Assembly: GCF_013401555.1 (NCBI RefSeq)
Contig: NZ_CP058552.1
Coordinates: forward strand, 4,278,001-4,342,000
DNA length: 64,000 nt
From: Paenibacillus sp. E222
GTDB taxonomy: Bacteria > Bacillota > Bacilli > Paenibacillales > Paenibacillaceae
Direction: 5' to 3'
The translations under genes and the position numbers were made by a program. The notes beneath the pieces were generated by a model. The model worked only from the letters and a program-made list of their open reading frames with translations, searched no databases and had not been told where the DNA came from. Of the stretch, positions 26,306-39,540 are shown piece after piece. The number at the start of each line of letters is the position of its first letter. The stretch's first letter is position 1.

Positions 26306-27814
26306 ATGTACAAAATCATGATTGTTGAGGATAGCAAACCTATATTGCGCAATATTAAAATGCTGTTGGATAAGCTGAACTTTCCCGTTCACGTGGCAGT
26401 TACAGCCACGAATGGGGAAGAGGCGCTGGAAGCACTTCGGAAGCAGCCAATCGATCTTTTGTTGACAGACATACGAATGCCCAAGATGGATGGTTTATCA
26501 CTAATTGAGCAGGCAAAGCTTGCCCAGCCGGAGTTGAAGGTTATTCTAATTAGCGGGTATAGCGATTTTGAATATACACGAAAAGCATTGAATTTGCAGG
26601 TGTTCGACTATTTGCTGAAGCCCGTCGAACCTGATGCTCTGGAGGAAGTCATGGGCAGAGTTATTAAACATCTCGATCAATCGAGGTCCAGAAACTTTCA
26701 TGAGCTGCAGGAGATCGTTGATCCCCATAGTTATGCTGAACTTAAGCCAGGAGAACATGCTGCTTTTCTGGCCCCAATGATGATTATTCTGCGCAGACAG
26801 CCCTTCACCTCGGAACGGGAACGATGGGGACAAAAGACGTTACAGGCTTCTTTAGAAGAGTTTTTTGCTCCTCGTCCATTTAAAGTGTTTCTAAGTCAAA
26901 CTCCGCAGCAATTCATCGTTTTTGTAAACAGAGGAATTCTTGATTTGTATTCTTCTGTACATGAATGTCTCGAATCGTTGCGGCGTCATTTGGTTGCACA
27001 AGGTATGGACACAACCATTGGTGGGCAGCTGCTATGGTCGGAATCTGTTAATCTGTCGGAGCTTTATCACCACATATCGTCCATTTTATCGATGCATCAG
27101 CGATTGAATAATGGATTGGTGCTGGATAGCGGAAATCCCGTCTCCATAGCAAGAACTGAGTCAGGTTGCCTGGATGCTGCATTGGAATCTGCTTTTGTCC
27201 ACATGATACAAGCTCATCAGAAGGAACAGTTTGTCCTTAAGCTGTCCGAATTGATGAATCAATGGTCAGAGGAAAACGTGCATGTAAAAGAATTGGAACG
27301 TTTTATCGGACTAATAGTGGATACATTTGCACATTTGGTTGAAGAGCAGGGGGCGGGAATTCGGCTTGGGCTGGAGCTTAGAGCAAAAAAACTAAGGGAT
27401 GAAGAGACATATGGCGATTTTTGCCGTGAATTAACGGAATGGATTGGACAATGTTTTGATATGCTGCAATCCTATGGTCGGAAAAGCAGAGAAGATCTGT
27501 TTGAGCAAATAGATGAGTATATCCAACGGAACAAGTATACCCAGATATCCATCAATGACATTGCAATGAAGTTTCATGTCAGCCCCTCTTACGTTAGCAG
27601 AGTCATTAAAAACGCAACACAAGTTACGTTTGTTCAGTATTATACAAACCTTAGAATTAAGGAAGCCTGCAGACTGATGGAATGCCAACCCGAGATGAAG
27701 TTTAAGGAGTTATCGGATGTGCTATCATTCAGTGATCAGCATTATTTCTCCAAGGTATTTAAGGAATACACGGGATTCAGTCCCACAGAATACAAAGAAA
27801 AATTGCTTAAATAG
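26306..27814 (+). CDS. YesN-like AraC-type response regulator
   Basis: The 502-residue protein has an N-terminal receiver domain (phospho-acceptor Asp55 in LLLTDIRMPKMDG, Lys in YLLKPV). A central region of about 260 residues is poorly conserved. The C-terminal AraC double helix-turn-helix runs from about 400 to 502 (ISINDIAMKFHVSPSYVSRV, YFSKVFKEYTGFSPTEYKEK). It is co-transcribed with the YesM-like kinase and should activate the divergent ABC operon and perhaps other sugar genes. Confidence 0.93.
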   Translation: MYKIMIVEDSKPILRNIKMLLDKLNFPVHVAVTATNGEEALEALRKQPIDLLLTDIRMPKMDGLSLIEQAKLAQPELKVILISGYSDFEYTRKALNLQVFDYLLKPVEPDALEEVMGRVIKHLDQSRSRNFHELQEIVDPHSYAELKPGEHAAFLAPMMIILRRQPFTSERERWGQKTLQASLEEFFAPRPFKVFLSQTPQQFIVFVNRGILDLYSSVHECLESLRRHLVAQGMDTTIGGQLLWSESVNLSELYHHISSILSMHQRLNNGLVLDSGNPVSIARTESGCLDAALESAFVHMIQAHQKEQFVLKLSELMNQWSEENVHVKELERFIGLIVDTFAHLVEEQGAGIRLGLELRAKKLRDEETYGDFCRELTEWIGQCFDMLQSYGRKSREDLFEQIDEYIQRNKYTQISINDIAMKFHVSPSYVSRVIKNATQVTFVQYYTNLRIKEACRLMECQPEMKFKELSDVLSFSDQHYFSKVFKEYTGFSPTEYKEKLLK

Positions 27815-27981
27815 TCCATTCAAAGAAAAGCACATTAAAATTTCGAAAACGTTTGCTATGTATTTTGATCTGCTTGGTCTCACTATTTTATGTTGCAAAC
27901 GATACAAATTAGGAGTAGATTAAGATTATAAATTATGTTGTATTTGCGACAAAAAAATATAAATATGTTGTGGATTCATAG

Positions 27982-28515
<534 letters not shown>

Positions 28516-28683
28516 TAATCGTACCGATCCTAAAAAAATTGTATGAATTGTTTAAAGTTGCTTTCTATTAGATATGGTCAATGCATGTGAATGGTCGTAT
28601 ATTAATACTATGTGGGTTATGTGCATAAACACAGATTCACGATGTGCAATGATAAACGATTCTACATTAAAGGACGGGGAAAT

Positions 28684-29817
28684 ATGGACTTTAAACCGCT
28701 TGCTTCATTTATTGACCGCATCACATCATGGAGAATTCCGTGGGCAGAGGTCCTTGTGATGCATCAAAATGATACCGTTTTCCGTTACCGCAATGGTTAC
28801 GCCAATCTGGAGGAGCAAACGCCCATTGGTGATGGGGCGATCTTCAATCTCTACTCCATGACGAAAATTATGACCTGTGTGGCAGCGCTTCAACTTGTAG
28901 AGAGAGGGCAAATGCTGCTGAGCGATCCGTTGTCCGACTATCTGCCGGAGTATGCCGAGATGACGGTAAAGAAAACATTATCGAACGGCGAGGTCAGACT
29001 GGAAAAAGCGACAAGGGCGATTACGGTACGCGACTTGTTTACGATGACTGCCGGGTTCTCCTATGACATTGGCTCGCCAAGCATTCAGGAAGCTGTGCAA
29101 AGCACTAACGGTACATTACCGACGAGAGACTTTGCGAAAGCGCTCGCCAAGGAACCCCTTTTGTTTGAGCCAGGTACGCATTGGAACTATAGCATGTGTC
29201 ATGATGTGCTCGGAGCTTTGGTGGAGGTTGTGAGTGGCAGACGATTTGGTACATATCTGCAAGAAGAAATTACCGGACCGCTAGGTATGAACGATACGGC
29301 TTTCGATCTGAACGAGGAACAGAAGACGCGTCTGATTCCACAGTATGCTTACAATGATGAGCTTGAAAAAGCCGTACGCATGGACGGAAACGGGTTCCGG
29401 GTAGGCACGGATTTGGAGAGCGGCGGTGCCGGGCTGTTGTCTACCGTTAGCGATTATGCACTGTTCCTAAATGCGCTGACTGGACGCGGGACGAGTCCGC
29501 AAGGCGTGCGCATTCTGTCACAGGCTTCAGTGGAGCTTATGCGCACTGACCATCTGAACGATCTGACCCGTGGTGATTACTCATGGGATCATATGGGCGG
29601 GTATGGTTACGGGCTGGGTGTACGTACGCATGTCTCCAAGGCGGGCAGCGGTTCGTTAAGCCCGCTTGGTGAATTTGGATGGAGTGGGGCTGCCGGCTGC
29701 ATGGCCATTATTGATCCAGATTCCGAACTCACTGTCATGTATGCGCAGCATTTGCTCAACAGTCAGGAGCCTTACATTCAGCGCCGTTTGCGTAATGTTG
29801 TTTACTCCTGCTTGTAA
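28684..29817 (+). CDS. Serine hydrolase of the class C beta-lactamase fold
   Basis: The 377-residue cytoplasmic protein has the SxxK motif in NLYSMTKIM (catalytic Ser and Lys), the second motif around HWNYSMCHDVLG (Tyr-Ser-x) and a glycine-rich region GGYGYGLGVRTH, in place of the KTG box. That layout fits EstB-type esterases and related hydrolases more than true beta-lactamases, and no signal peptide is present. I place the start at the ATG at 28684 after GGACGGGGAA; the longer frame to 28612 has no binding site. Substrate unknown. Confidence 0.87.
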   Translation: MDFKPLASFIDRITSWRIPWAEVLVMHQNDTVFRYRNGYANLEEQTPIGDGAIFNLYSMTKIMTCVAALQLVERGQMLLSDPLSDYLPEYAEMTVKKTLSNGEVRLEKATRAITVRDLFTMTAGFSYDIGSPSIQEAVQSTNGTLPTRDFAKALAKEPLLFEPGTHWNYSMCHDVLGALVEVVSGRRFGTYLQEEITGPLGMNDTAFDLNEEQKTRLIPQYAYNDELEKAVRMDGNGFRVGTDLESGGAGLLSTVSDYALFLNALTGRGTSPQGVRILSQASVELMRTDHLNDLTRGDYSWDHMGGYGYGLGVRTHVSKAGSGSLSPLGEFGWSGAAGCMAIIDPDSELTVMYAQHLLNSQEPYIQRRLRNVVYSCL

Positions 29818-29858
29818 GACGGAAGTGGAATCTGACGAGTATTCGTACAATAGGAAAC

Positions 29859-29900
29859 AAACAGGGACGCGACCAATGTCGCGCCCCTGTTATTATTTTT
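29859..29900 (+). terminator. Terminator after the serine hydrolase gene
   Basis: ACAGGG.CGCGAC/GTCGCG.CCCTGT stem with a CAAT loop and a T-rich tail. It is shared by the convergent EamA gene. Confidence 0.88.
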
Positions 29901-29914
29901 TTATTTTTTTTAAA

Positions 29915-30886
29915 CTACGATTCGAGGGTATTTGAGAACTTTCGAGAGCTTACGCGATTAACCATATAAATGCCGATGGACACGAACAGCAATGCGATTA
30001 GGTTTTTGAGTTCCATAATCGTTTCTCCCAAAAACAACGCCGATAGCAATGCACCAAACACTGGGATAAGGAAGTTATAGACAGATACTTTTCCCACTTT
30101 GTTATATTTCAGAAGCAGATTCCACAAGCAAAATGCAGCTGATGAAAGTAAAACTAAGTAAATCAAGATGCCTGTTGATTCAAGTGTAAAATGCGTAACC
30201 CGACCGCCAAGCAGAAGTCCAAGTATGGTGAGTGCCAGTCCGCCGACAAACAGGCTAATTCCGGTAATAACGAGGACGTCGATGGAGCCTGTTAAGTGCT
30301 TTGCATAGATGGCCGTAATGGAAAAAATAAGAGCCGCAATAATAACGAAACCTTCACCTGAGAGAGAGAAAGAGAATTCCAGCAGATTGGAGTGAAAATT
30401 AACAATAACTACGCCAATGAATCCTAGCAAACAGCCGACTACTTTATTTTTGCTGAGTTTATCATTTTTATATAAAAAATGAGCTAGAACCACACTGAAA
30501 AAAGTCGTTGTCGCATTCATGATCGAACCTTTGACACCTGTTGTATTGGCTACACCCACATAAAAAAACATATACTGCAGACCCGTTTGGAACACGCCAA
30601 GCAAGATTAAACTTGAAAATTGTTTTCCAGACAGATTAAACTTCCGTTTACTCATGACACGAAACAGGAATAGGAGCAGTAATCCTGCTAAAATAAATCG
30701 ATAACCCGCAAATACAAATTTTGATGGAATATCTTCCGCCAGGATGTCAAAAGCACTATATCCAAGCTTAATAAACGGGTAGGCACTTCCCCATAACAAG
30801 CAACAAATACTTGCAACTAAAGTTACAAATAAAGGATCGCTAAATTTGATCGGTTTCTCCATAGCTTTTATCTCATTCACTTTCAA
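29915..30886 (-). CDS. EamA-family (DMT) transporter
   Basis: The 323-residue protein contains ten hydrophobic segments arranged as two EamA repeats (about 15-155 and 165-310), the drug/metabolite transporter fold. A typical feature is LFVSIGIYMVNR near the end. The substrate cannot be told; family members export amino acids or metabolites. GAGGAGAAG lies just before the TTG start; a GTG two codons later and an ATG eight codons later are alternatives. Confidence 0.87.
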   Translation of the reverse strand: MKVNEIKAMEKPIKFSDPLFVTLVASICCLLWGSAYPFIKLGYSAFDILAEDIPSKFVFAGYRFILAGLLLLFLFRVMSKRKFNLSGKQFSSLILLGVFQTGLQYMFFYVGVANTTGVKGSIMNATTTFFSVVLAHFLYKNDKLSKNKVVGCLLGFIGVVIVNFHSNLLEFSFSLSGEGFVIIAALIFSITAIYAKHLTGSIDVLVITGISLFVGGLALTILGLLLGGRVTHFTLESTGILIYLVLLSSAAFCLWNLLLKYNKVGKVSVYNFLIPVFGALLSALFLGETIMELKNLIALLFVSIGIYMVNRVSSRKFSNTLES

Positions 30887-31059
30887 TCTTCTCCTCGCAT
30901 GATATGTATATGTGTACGGGCTGATTGCACCTCACTGACCATATCACAAACTGCTAGTAGCTGTAACAAAAAAATGTAAAGACTATTTCTACAGAAAAGA
31001 GGCCTTAATCTTTTCAGTCATTGCTACATTGCGGTTCGTATTTTAACGTCATGAAAAAA

Positions 31060-31114
31060 TGCCAATAGAAAAGAAACCCAACCTCATTTAAGGGTAGGCT
31101 GCTTTTCTATTGGC
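31060..31114. repeat. Long inverted repeat between eamA and rph
   Basis: The 13-nt perfect arms GCCAATAGAAAAG (31061-31073) and CTTTTCTATTGGC (31102-31114) enclose a 28-nt loop. On the minus strand the stem is followed by ATTTTTT, so it has terminator form in that direction although no minus-strand gene lies upstream of it. Confidence 0.7.
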
Positions 31115-31165
31115 TTTCTACATCTATGACATAGAAGAGGCTTTCACGATAGTATCTAGTGGATC

Positions 31166-31203
31166 AAAAAAAGAACCGAGGTAATGTTCCTCGGTTCTTT
31201 GAT
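31166..31203 (+). terminator. Hairpin upstream of the rph promoter
   Basis: Perfect stem AAAGAACCGAGG/CCTCGGTTCTTT with a 7-nt loop, directly before the rph -35 element. The left side is A-rich, so it works best as a terminator on the minus strand. It insulates rph from upstream transcription. Confidence 0.65.
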
Positions 31204-31204
31204 A

Positions 31205-31233
31205 TTGTATATGAACAAATACAATGATATAAT
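31205..31233 (+). promoter_or_regulatory. Predicted sigma-A promoter of rph
   Basis: -35 TTGTAT (31205-31210), a 17-nt spacer and -10 TATAAT (31228-31233), giving a leader of about 115 nt before the rph ATG. Confidence 0.75.
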
Positions 31234-31343
31234 CAAAACACACTTTTTTAATGTTGTTATTCATAATTATCTCATCTTATATTTAAATCTTATCATGGCG
31301 GTAAACTCTTTGTCAAATGTTTTTTTCTCAATTTACTGGTTAG

Positions 31344-33971
<2,628 letters not shown>

Positions 33972-34041
33972 ATAAACGACCGTTGCCTGGTATATACATT
34001 GCCGGGTGACGGTCGCTGTGTAAAATGACTTATATGTGAAT

Positions 34042-34467
34042 TCAATTACGAATCAGAGCACTTAATTCTGCCTGAAAAACCTTCTCATTATTTTGGTTAA
34101 AAGTAGTGAGCAGCACGGTGACAATTCCACCACTACTCCTTCTTGGAGCCAATTCCATCACTTCAGCTAGAACTCTAATTTCATCATCTGGAAACACAGG
34201 TTTGATAAACTTTATATTATTCATACCTGTTCCTGCGACAACCTCTTCACCATATATCCCGAGTTCCACCCATAGCTTGAAGGACGTGCTCATCGTCTGC
34301 ATACCCGAAGCAATGAGGCTGCCGAAGCGGCCTTCTTTGGCTTTGGCCTCATCTATATGCATATATTGAGGATCATAGATTTTTGCAAAATCAATAATAT
34401 CCTTCTTTGACAATTGAATAGAATTGGTTCTATAGGACTTGCCTATAACATACTCGTTAAATTTCAA
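34042..34467 (-). CDS. MaoC-like hotdog-fold dehydratase
   Basis: The 141-residue protein is a single hotdog domain of the MaoC/R-hydratase type: FAKIYDPQYMHIDEAKAKEGRFGSLIASG contains the hydratase Asp-His pair (DPQYMHID) and the glycine turn. It probably hydrates enoyl-CoA or binds acyl-CoA. I place the start at the TTG at 34467, preceded by CGGAGGTG; the longer frame to 34539 lacks a signal and adds a non-family N-terminus. It is a single gene, convergent with rph. Confidence 0.87.
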   Translation of the reverse strand: MKFNEYVIGKSYRTNSIQLSKKDIIDFAKIYDPQYMHIDEAKAKEGRFGSLIASGMQTMSTSFKLWVELGIYGEEVVAGTGMNNIKFIKPVFPDDEIRVLAEVMELAPRRSSGGIVTVLLTTFNQNNEKVFQAELSALIRN

Positions 34468-34728
34468 TGATGTACACCTCCGTATATCTACTCTAATGGA
34501 TAGGTCGAATGTAAAGCAAGCAGTGCTCAACTTGAACATGTATCTTAATGTTCTATTATAACCATTCCGCGCATTGATTTAGTATCGATGTTTCAGTTCA
34601 CCCTCGAAGGAAGTTGTTTAATTTTGATTGAATATATAGATTGGTTCAAGGTGACGCTATGGCATAGTGTTACTGCGTTAAGTAGGTCTTTATCTGATGA
34701 CTAGGATAAATTTCCAGTCATAAAAGGA

Positions 34729-34777
34729 TTGTCAAACTGAAATAAATATGATATTTTCATATCTGTAACCGGTTACA
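34729..34777 (+). promoter_or_regulatory. Promoter and LacI-type operator of the ribose operon
   Basis: -35 TTGTCA (34729-34734), a 17-nt spacer and -10 TATTTT (34752-34757). The perfect 14-bp palindrome TGTAACCGGTTACA (34764-34777) covers the expected transcription start. It has the CG-centred form of LacI-family operators and is 12/14 to the cre consensus, so RbsR and CcpA could both read it. Confidence 0.85.
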
Positions 34778-34794
34778 CATAGGAGTGAACGTTC

Positions 34795-35784
34795 ATGACA
34801 ACAATAAAAGATGTAGCTAACTTGGCTGGCGTTTCGGTAGCCACCGTATCCAGGGTCATTAATGAAAGAGGTTATGTTCATGCGGACACTCGCAAGAAAG
34901 TGGAGGAAGCGGTTAAGCAACTTAACTTCTCTCCCAATGAGGTGGCCCGCTCTTTATACAAGCGCAAGTCCAAATTGATTGGCCTGCTGTTACCCGATAT
35001 TGCAAACCCTTACTTTCCGCAGCTTGCACGCGGTGTAGAGGACCGGATGCAGGAGCAGGAATTCAGACTGATTTTCGGAAATAGTGATGAGGATGAACAG
35101 AAGGAAAAGGATTACATCCAGACTTTTATCCAGAATAATGTAGTCGGCGTAATCTCTTCAACGAATTACCCTCACTCTTCAATATATGAGAACTTGAAGA
35201 TCCCCGTGGTGTTTCTTGACAGAACACCTCTGGACAGTCCCTCCGTATATGCGGATGGCAGAGAGGGTGGACGTCTGGCTGCACGGGAGATTATCAAGCG
35301 CGGAAGCCGCCGAATTACGGTTATGCAGGGGCCGGCAAATATCAAACCCGCGCAGGACCGTTTTGAAGGCGCAATCGAGAGCATACGTCAGGCCGGCCTG
35401 GATTACCGTGTAATCCAAACGACATCCTTTTCCTTTAACGATGTTGGGTTATGGGCGGACGAGCTTTTTAGCAAGTACGGCGATACAGACGGAGTCATTG
35501 CCAGTAATGACATCGCAGCTATGGCGGTACTGCACGAGGCATTGCGCATCGGTAAAAAAGTTCCGGAGGACATGCAGATTATCGGCTTCGACGATATTCC
35601 GATGAGCAGCCTGCTATCACCGGCATTGTCGACCATTCGCCAACCGGCATACGAGATGGGAAGAGAAGCTGCCGGTTTGCTTATCAAACTGGTGGAACAA
35701 GCTCCAATCGAAAACAAACACATACAGCTTCCGGTCAGTTTCATTGAACGGGGCACAACAAGAAAGGTGAATTCAGATGGCTAA
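34795..35784 (+). CDS. rbsR: Ribose operon repressor, LacI family
   Basis: The 329-residue protein has an N-terminal LacI helix-turn-helix (TTIKDVANLAGVSVATVSRVIN), a hinge helix (SPNEVARSLYKRKS) and a periplasmic-binding-like sugar domain with FDDIPMSSLLSPALSTIRQP. It is the first gene of a complete rbs operon and overlaps rbsK by 8 bp. It should bind the palindrome at 34764-34777 and release it when ribose or a phosphorylated derivative accumulates. Confidence 0.93.
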   Translation: MTTIKDVANLAGVSVATVSRVINERGYVHADTRKKVEEAVKQLNFSPNEVARSLYKRKSKLIGLLLPDIANPYFPQLARGVEDRMQEQEFRLIFGNSDEDEQKEKDYIQTFIQNNVVGVISSTNYPHSSIYENLKIPVVFLDRTPLDSPSVYADGREGGRLAAREIIKRGSRRITVMQGPANIKPAQDRFEGAIESIRQAGLDYRVIQTTSFSFNDVGLWADELFSKYGDTDGVIASNDIAAMAVLHEALRIGKKVPEDMQIIGFDDIPMSSLLSPALSTIRQPAYEMGREAAGLLIKLVEQAPIENKHIQLPVSFIERGTTRKVNSDG

Positions 35785-36658
35785 AATATGCGTTATTGGC
35801 AGCAGCTCCATGGATCTGGTTGTTACTTCCTCAAGACGGCCTGGGGCGGGTGAAACCGTCCTTGGCGACAGCTTCAAAACAGTTCCTGGCGGCAAAGGAG
35901 CAAATCAGGCAGTCGCTGCCGCAAGACTGGGGGCCGACGTTTCCATGATCGGCAGAGTGGGTGATGATGCTTTTGGTACAGCCATTTTAAATAATTTCAA
36001 AGCAAATGGTGTAAATACGCAGAATGTGAAACCGGTTACACATATGGAGAGCGGCACAGCTCATATCGTGCTGGCTGAAGGTGATAATAGTATCGTGGTG
36101 GTTGAAGCGGCAAATCGCGAAGTTACACCAGCCTATGTTGATGAAGCGGCAGAAGTGATCCAACGTGCAGATATTGTACTGATTCAGCAGGAAATTCCGG
36201 AGGAAACCGTTGTTCGTGTCAGCGAGATTTGCGCTCAAAGCGGAACTCCACTGTTATTGAATCCTGCACCTGCAAGGAAAGTACCGGATGAGGTCATTGA
36301 CAAAGCTGCTTATATCACGCCGAACGAGCATGAGGCCGAGATATTGTTTCAGGGCATGACTCCGGCTGAGGCGCTGCGCAAATATCCAAACAAGTTGTTT
36401 ATTACGGAGGGCAGCAACGGGGTTCGATATTTTGACGGCGAACAGGAGATCGTTGTACCTACTTATAAAGTGGAACCAGTGGATACAACCGGAGCGGGTG
36501 ATACGTTCAACGCCGCATTTGCAGTCGCTCTAGCGGAAGGGAAACCGTTACAAGACAGCATTAGATTCGCCAACCGGGCTGCATCGCTATCCGTGACCAA
36601 GTTCGGCGCACAAGGAGGCATGCCAACACGGGGTGAAGTGGAGGCAAGCCTGAAATGA
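35777..36658 (+). CDS. rbsK: Ribokinase
   Basis: The 293-residue PfkB-family kinase has [15 protein letters not shown] near the N-terminus and the catalytic block [20 protein letters not shown] with the base Asp. It phosphorylates ribose at O5 with ATP. It overlaps rbsR by 8 bp and rbsD by 4 bp (ATGA), indicating tight translational coupling. Confidence 0.95.
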   Translation: MAKICVIGSSSMDLVVTSSRRPGAGETVLGDSFKTVPGGKGANQAVAAARLGADVSMIGRVGDDAFGTAILNNFKANGVNTQNVKPVTHMESGTAHIVLAEGDNSIVVVEAANREVTPAYVDEAAEVIQRADIVLIQQEIPEETVVRVSEICAQSGTPLLLNPAPARKVPDEVIDKAAYITPNEHEAEILFQGMTPAEALRKYPNKLFITEGSNGVRYFDGEQEIVVPTYKVEPVDTTGAGDTFNAAFAVALAEGKPLQDSIRFANRAASLSVTKFGAQGGMPTRGEVEASLK

Positions 36659-37056
36659 AGAAGCAGGGAATATTGAACAGTCACATCTCCAAGGTGTTAT
36701 CTGATCTGGGTCATACGGACATGATTGTCATCGCGGATGCTGGCCTTCCGGTTCCAGACGGTGTACTCAAAATCGATTTGTCCCTGAAACTGGGGACACC
36801 CAGTTTTCAAGAGGTCGTGGAGCTTATTGCGGACGATATGGTCGTTGAGAAAGTGATTCTGGCAGCAGAGATCCAAGCAGGGAATCCAGAAGCTTTGCAA
36901 TTTATGACCGAGAAATTTGGCGATGGAGCCATTGACGTTTCCATCAATCATGAACAATTCAAGGCGTTGACCCGGAATGCCAAAGTCGTCATTCGTACGG
37001 GCGAAGCTACGCCGTATGCCAATTGCATCTTACAATCGGGCGTCATTTTCGGTTAA
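36655..37056 (+). CDS. rbsD: D-ribose pyranase
   Basis: The 133-residue protein matches Rbs[23 protein letters not shown] with the catalytic His of LGHTD, and the C-terminal [16 protein letters not shown]. It interconverts the pyranose and furanose forms of ribose so that ribokinase can use it. The start overlaps the rbsK stop by 4 bp. Confidence 0.95.
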   Translation: MKKQGILNSHISKVLSDLGHTDMIVIADAGLPVPDGVLKIDLSLKLGTPSFQEVVELIADDMVVEKVILAAEIQAGNPEALQFMTEKFGDGAIDVSINHEQFKALTRNAKVVIRTGEATPYANCILQSGVIFG

Positions 37057-37071
37057 AAGGGGGACGGTATC

Positions 37072-38553
37072 ATGCTTATTCAGATGCAAGACATATATAA
37101 AGCGTTTGGCACCAACCAAGTGCTAAGCGGGGTAGATTTCGAACTGAAAGAAGGCGAGGTTCATGCCTTGATGGGAGAGAACGGGGCCGGCAAATCCACG
37201 TTAATGAACATTTTGATTGGTCTTCACGGGCGTGATCAGGGAACCATTTCTATTGACGGTAAAGAAACCTATTTTGCCAATCCGAAGGAAGCCGAGAAGA
37301 TGGGACTTGCTTTTATCCACCAAGAGTTGAACGTTTGGCCGGAAATGACGGTGCTTGATAATCTCTTCATCGGTAAGGAAATAACTTCATCTATAGGGTT
37401 GCTAAATACAAGACAAATGAAAGCGCTTGCCACCGAGCAGTTTGCCAAGCTTTCCGTGCAGATCCCGCTGGATCGTCCTGCCGGGGAATGTTCTGTCGGA
37501 CAGCAGCAAATGATTGAAATTGCCAAGGCACTCATGACCGATGCTAAAGTCATCATTATGGATGAGCCCACGGCGGCGCTTACGGAGCGGGAGATTCAGA
37601 AGTTGTTCGGCGTGATCACTTCGCTTAAGAAAAATGGTGTTTCCATCGTATATATCTCGCACCGGATGGAGGAGATTTTCACCATTTGCGACCGGATTAC
37701 AATCATGCGTGACGGCAAAACGGTAGACACCAAGACGATTCCGGAGACCAGTTTTGACGAAGTGGTGCGGAAGATGGTTGGACGGGAACTCACGGAACGA
37801 TATCCGGCACGAAATCCTTCGTACGGTGAAGTAGTCCTTGAAGTACGGGACGCAAGCAGCAAAGGATTGTTCCAGAATATCAGCTTTACGGTGAGAGCAG
37901 GCGAGATTCTCGGGTTCTCCGGATTGATGGGTTCGGGACGGACAGAGATCATGCGGGCAATCTTCGGTCTGGAATCTCTGGATGGTGGCGAGATCATGAT
38001 TCGAGGCAAAAAGGTTCATATTCGGAAGCCAGCGGATGCGGTTAAACATGGAATTGGATTTATTACGGAAGACCGCAAGGATGAAGGCTTGGTGCTTGAT
38101 TTCTCCATTCGTGAGAATATGGCTTTACCCAATCTGTTCAGCTTCTCAAGTAAAGGGTTCATCTCGACTCAGAAAGAACAGGAATTTGTGGATACGCTCA
38201 TCAAACGTTTGCAAATCAAGACACAATCCTCTGAGACGGCAGCACGAAACCTGTCAGGGGGCAACCAGCAGAAGGTGGTTATCGCCAAATGGGTCGGCAT
38301 TGGCCCAAGTGTACTTATCCTGGATGAGCCAACACGAGGCGTGGACGTTGGAGCCAAACGAGAAATTTATCAGTTGATGAACGAGCTGACTGACCGCGGG
38401 GTTGCCATCATTATGGTATCTTCCGAGCTGCCTGAAGTGCTCGGCATGAGCGATCGAATCGCGGTAGTGCATGAGGGACACATTAGCGGTGAACTGGCAA
38501 AAGAAGAGGCAACACAGGAAAACATTATGACATTGGCTACAGGGGGACAATGA
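37072..38553 (+). CDS. rbsA: Ribose ABC transporter ATP-binding protein
   Basis: The 493-residue protein contains two ABC domains. The first has Walker [10 protein letters not shown], signature [15 protein letters not shown] and Walker [12 protein letters not shown]. In the second the P-loop is degenerate (GLMGSGRTE), the signature is [14 protein letters not shown] and Walker B is [13 protein letters not shown]. This is the standard RbsA/MglA layout. It energises ribose import with RbsC and RbsB. GGGGGAC precedes the start, 15 bp after rbsD. Confidence 0.95.
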   Translation: MLIQMQDIYKAFGTNQVLSGVDFELKEGEVHALMGENGAGKSTLMNILIGLHGRDQGTISIDGKETYFANPKEAEKMGLAFIHQELNVWPEMTVLDNLFIGKEITSSIGLLNTRQMKALATEQFAKLSVQIPLDRPAGECSVGQQQMIEIAKALMTDAKVIIMDEPTAALTEREIQKLFGVITSLKKNGVSIVYISHRMEEIFTICDRITIMRDGKTVDTKTIPETSFDEVVRKMVGRELTERYPARNPSYGEVVLEVRDASSKGLFQNISFTVRAGEILGFSGLMGSGRTEIMRAIFGLESLDGGEIMIRGKKVHIRKPADAVKHGIGFITEDRKDEGLVLDFSIRENMALPNLFSFSSKGFISTQKEQEFVDTLIKRLQIKTQSSETAARNLSGGNQQKVVIAKWVGIGPSVLILDEPTRGVDVGAKREIYQLMNELTDRGVAIIMVSSELPEVLGMSDRIAVVHEGHISGELAKEEATQENIMTLATGGQ

Positions 38554-38554
38554 T

Positions 38555-39526
38555 ATGACAACTTTGCAGGAAAACCAACCCGCCAAAAGCGGCTTCCGTC
38601 TAACGAATCTGACACAGAAATTAGGTCCGTTGCTCGGACTGATCATTTTGATTATCATCGTATCGGTATTGAATCCAAGCTTTTTGGAACCGCTTAACAT
38701 CTTGAATCTATTGCGTCAGGTTTCGATTAACGCGTTGATTGCTTTTGGCATGACATTTGTCATTCTGACTGGCGGCATCGACTTGTCGGTTGGCTCCATT
38801 CTGGCGTTATCTAGCGCCTTTGTAGCCAATATGATGCTGTCCGGCCTGGACCCGATTCTGTCAATCATTATTGGTGTTGCGCTCGGCGGAGTCATGGGTA
38901 TGGTGAACGGGCTGATGATAACGAAGGGCAAGATGGCTCCGTTTATTGCTACATTAGCAACGATGACGGTGTTCCGGGGATTAACGCTGGTATATACAAA
39001 CGGTAATCCGATAACCGGATTGGGCGATAGCCTGCTGTTCCAACTGTTCGGTCGTGGTTATATGCTAGGCATACCGGTTCCAGCAATCACAATGCTCATT
39101 ACATTCGTAATATTGTGGACGATTTTGCATAAAACAGCTTTCGGTCGTAAAACGTACGCACTTGGGGGCAATGAGAAAGCGTCCATTATCTCAGGTATTA
39201 AAGTGCATCGCGTAAAAATCATGATTTATTCCCTGGTAGGTATGCTGTCAGCGCTGGCAGGCGCAATCCTGACCTCCCGTCTGAATTCTGCGCAGCCTAC
39301 GGCAGGGACTTCATATGAACTGGACGCCATCGCAGCTGTTGTTCTGGGTGGAACAAGCCTGTCAGGTGGTAGAGGACGGATCGTCGGCACACTGATTGGG
39401 GTCCTGATTATCGGCGTGCTGAACAATGGTTTGAACCTGCTCGGAGTAAACTCGTTTTATCAAATGGTTGTAAAAGGTGTCGTTATTGCCATCGCTGTCC
39501 TGCTGGACCGCAAGAAAACGGCTTAA
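38555..39526 (+). CDS. rbsC: Ribose ABC transporter permease
   Basis: The 323-residue protein has eight to ten membrane segments and the family-specific stretches FGMTFVILTGGIDLSVGSILA and DAIAAVVLGGTSLSGGRGRI. It is the membrane channel of the ribose importer. The ATG follows the rbsA stop by 1 nt. Confidence 0.95.
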   Translation: MTTLQENQPAKSGFRLTNLTQKLGPLLGLIILIIIVSVLNPSFLEPLNILNLLRQVSINALIAFGMTFVILTGGIDLSVGSILALSSAFVANMMLSGLDPILSIIIGVALGGVMGMVNGLMITKGKMAPFIATLATMTVFRGLTLVYTNGNPITGLGDSLLFQLFGRGYMLGIPVPAITMLITFVILWTILHKTAFGRKTYALGGNEKASIISGIKVHRVKIMIYSLVGMLSALAGAILTSRLNSAQPTAGTSYELDAIAAVVLGGTSLSGGRGRIVGTLIGVLIIGVLNNGLNLLGVNSFYQMVVKGVVIAIAVLLDRKKTA

Positions 39527-39540
39527 GGAGAGAAGCGAAC

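Noticed and set aside
31060..31114. Long hairpin before rph as a T-box or other known riboswitch
   Set aside because: There is no T-box consensus, no specifier-type stem and the hairpin lies upstream of the predicted promoter, outside the transcript.
33977..34015. Inverted repeat CGACCGT/ACGGTCG between rph and the MaoC-like gene as a terminator
   Set aside because: The arms are short, the stem is interrupted and no T run follows on either strand.
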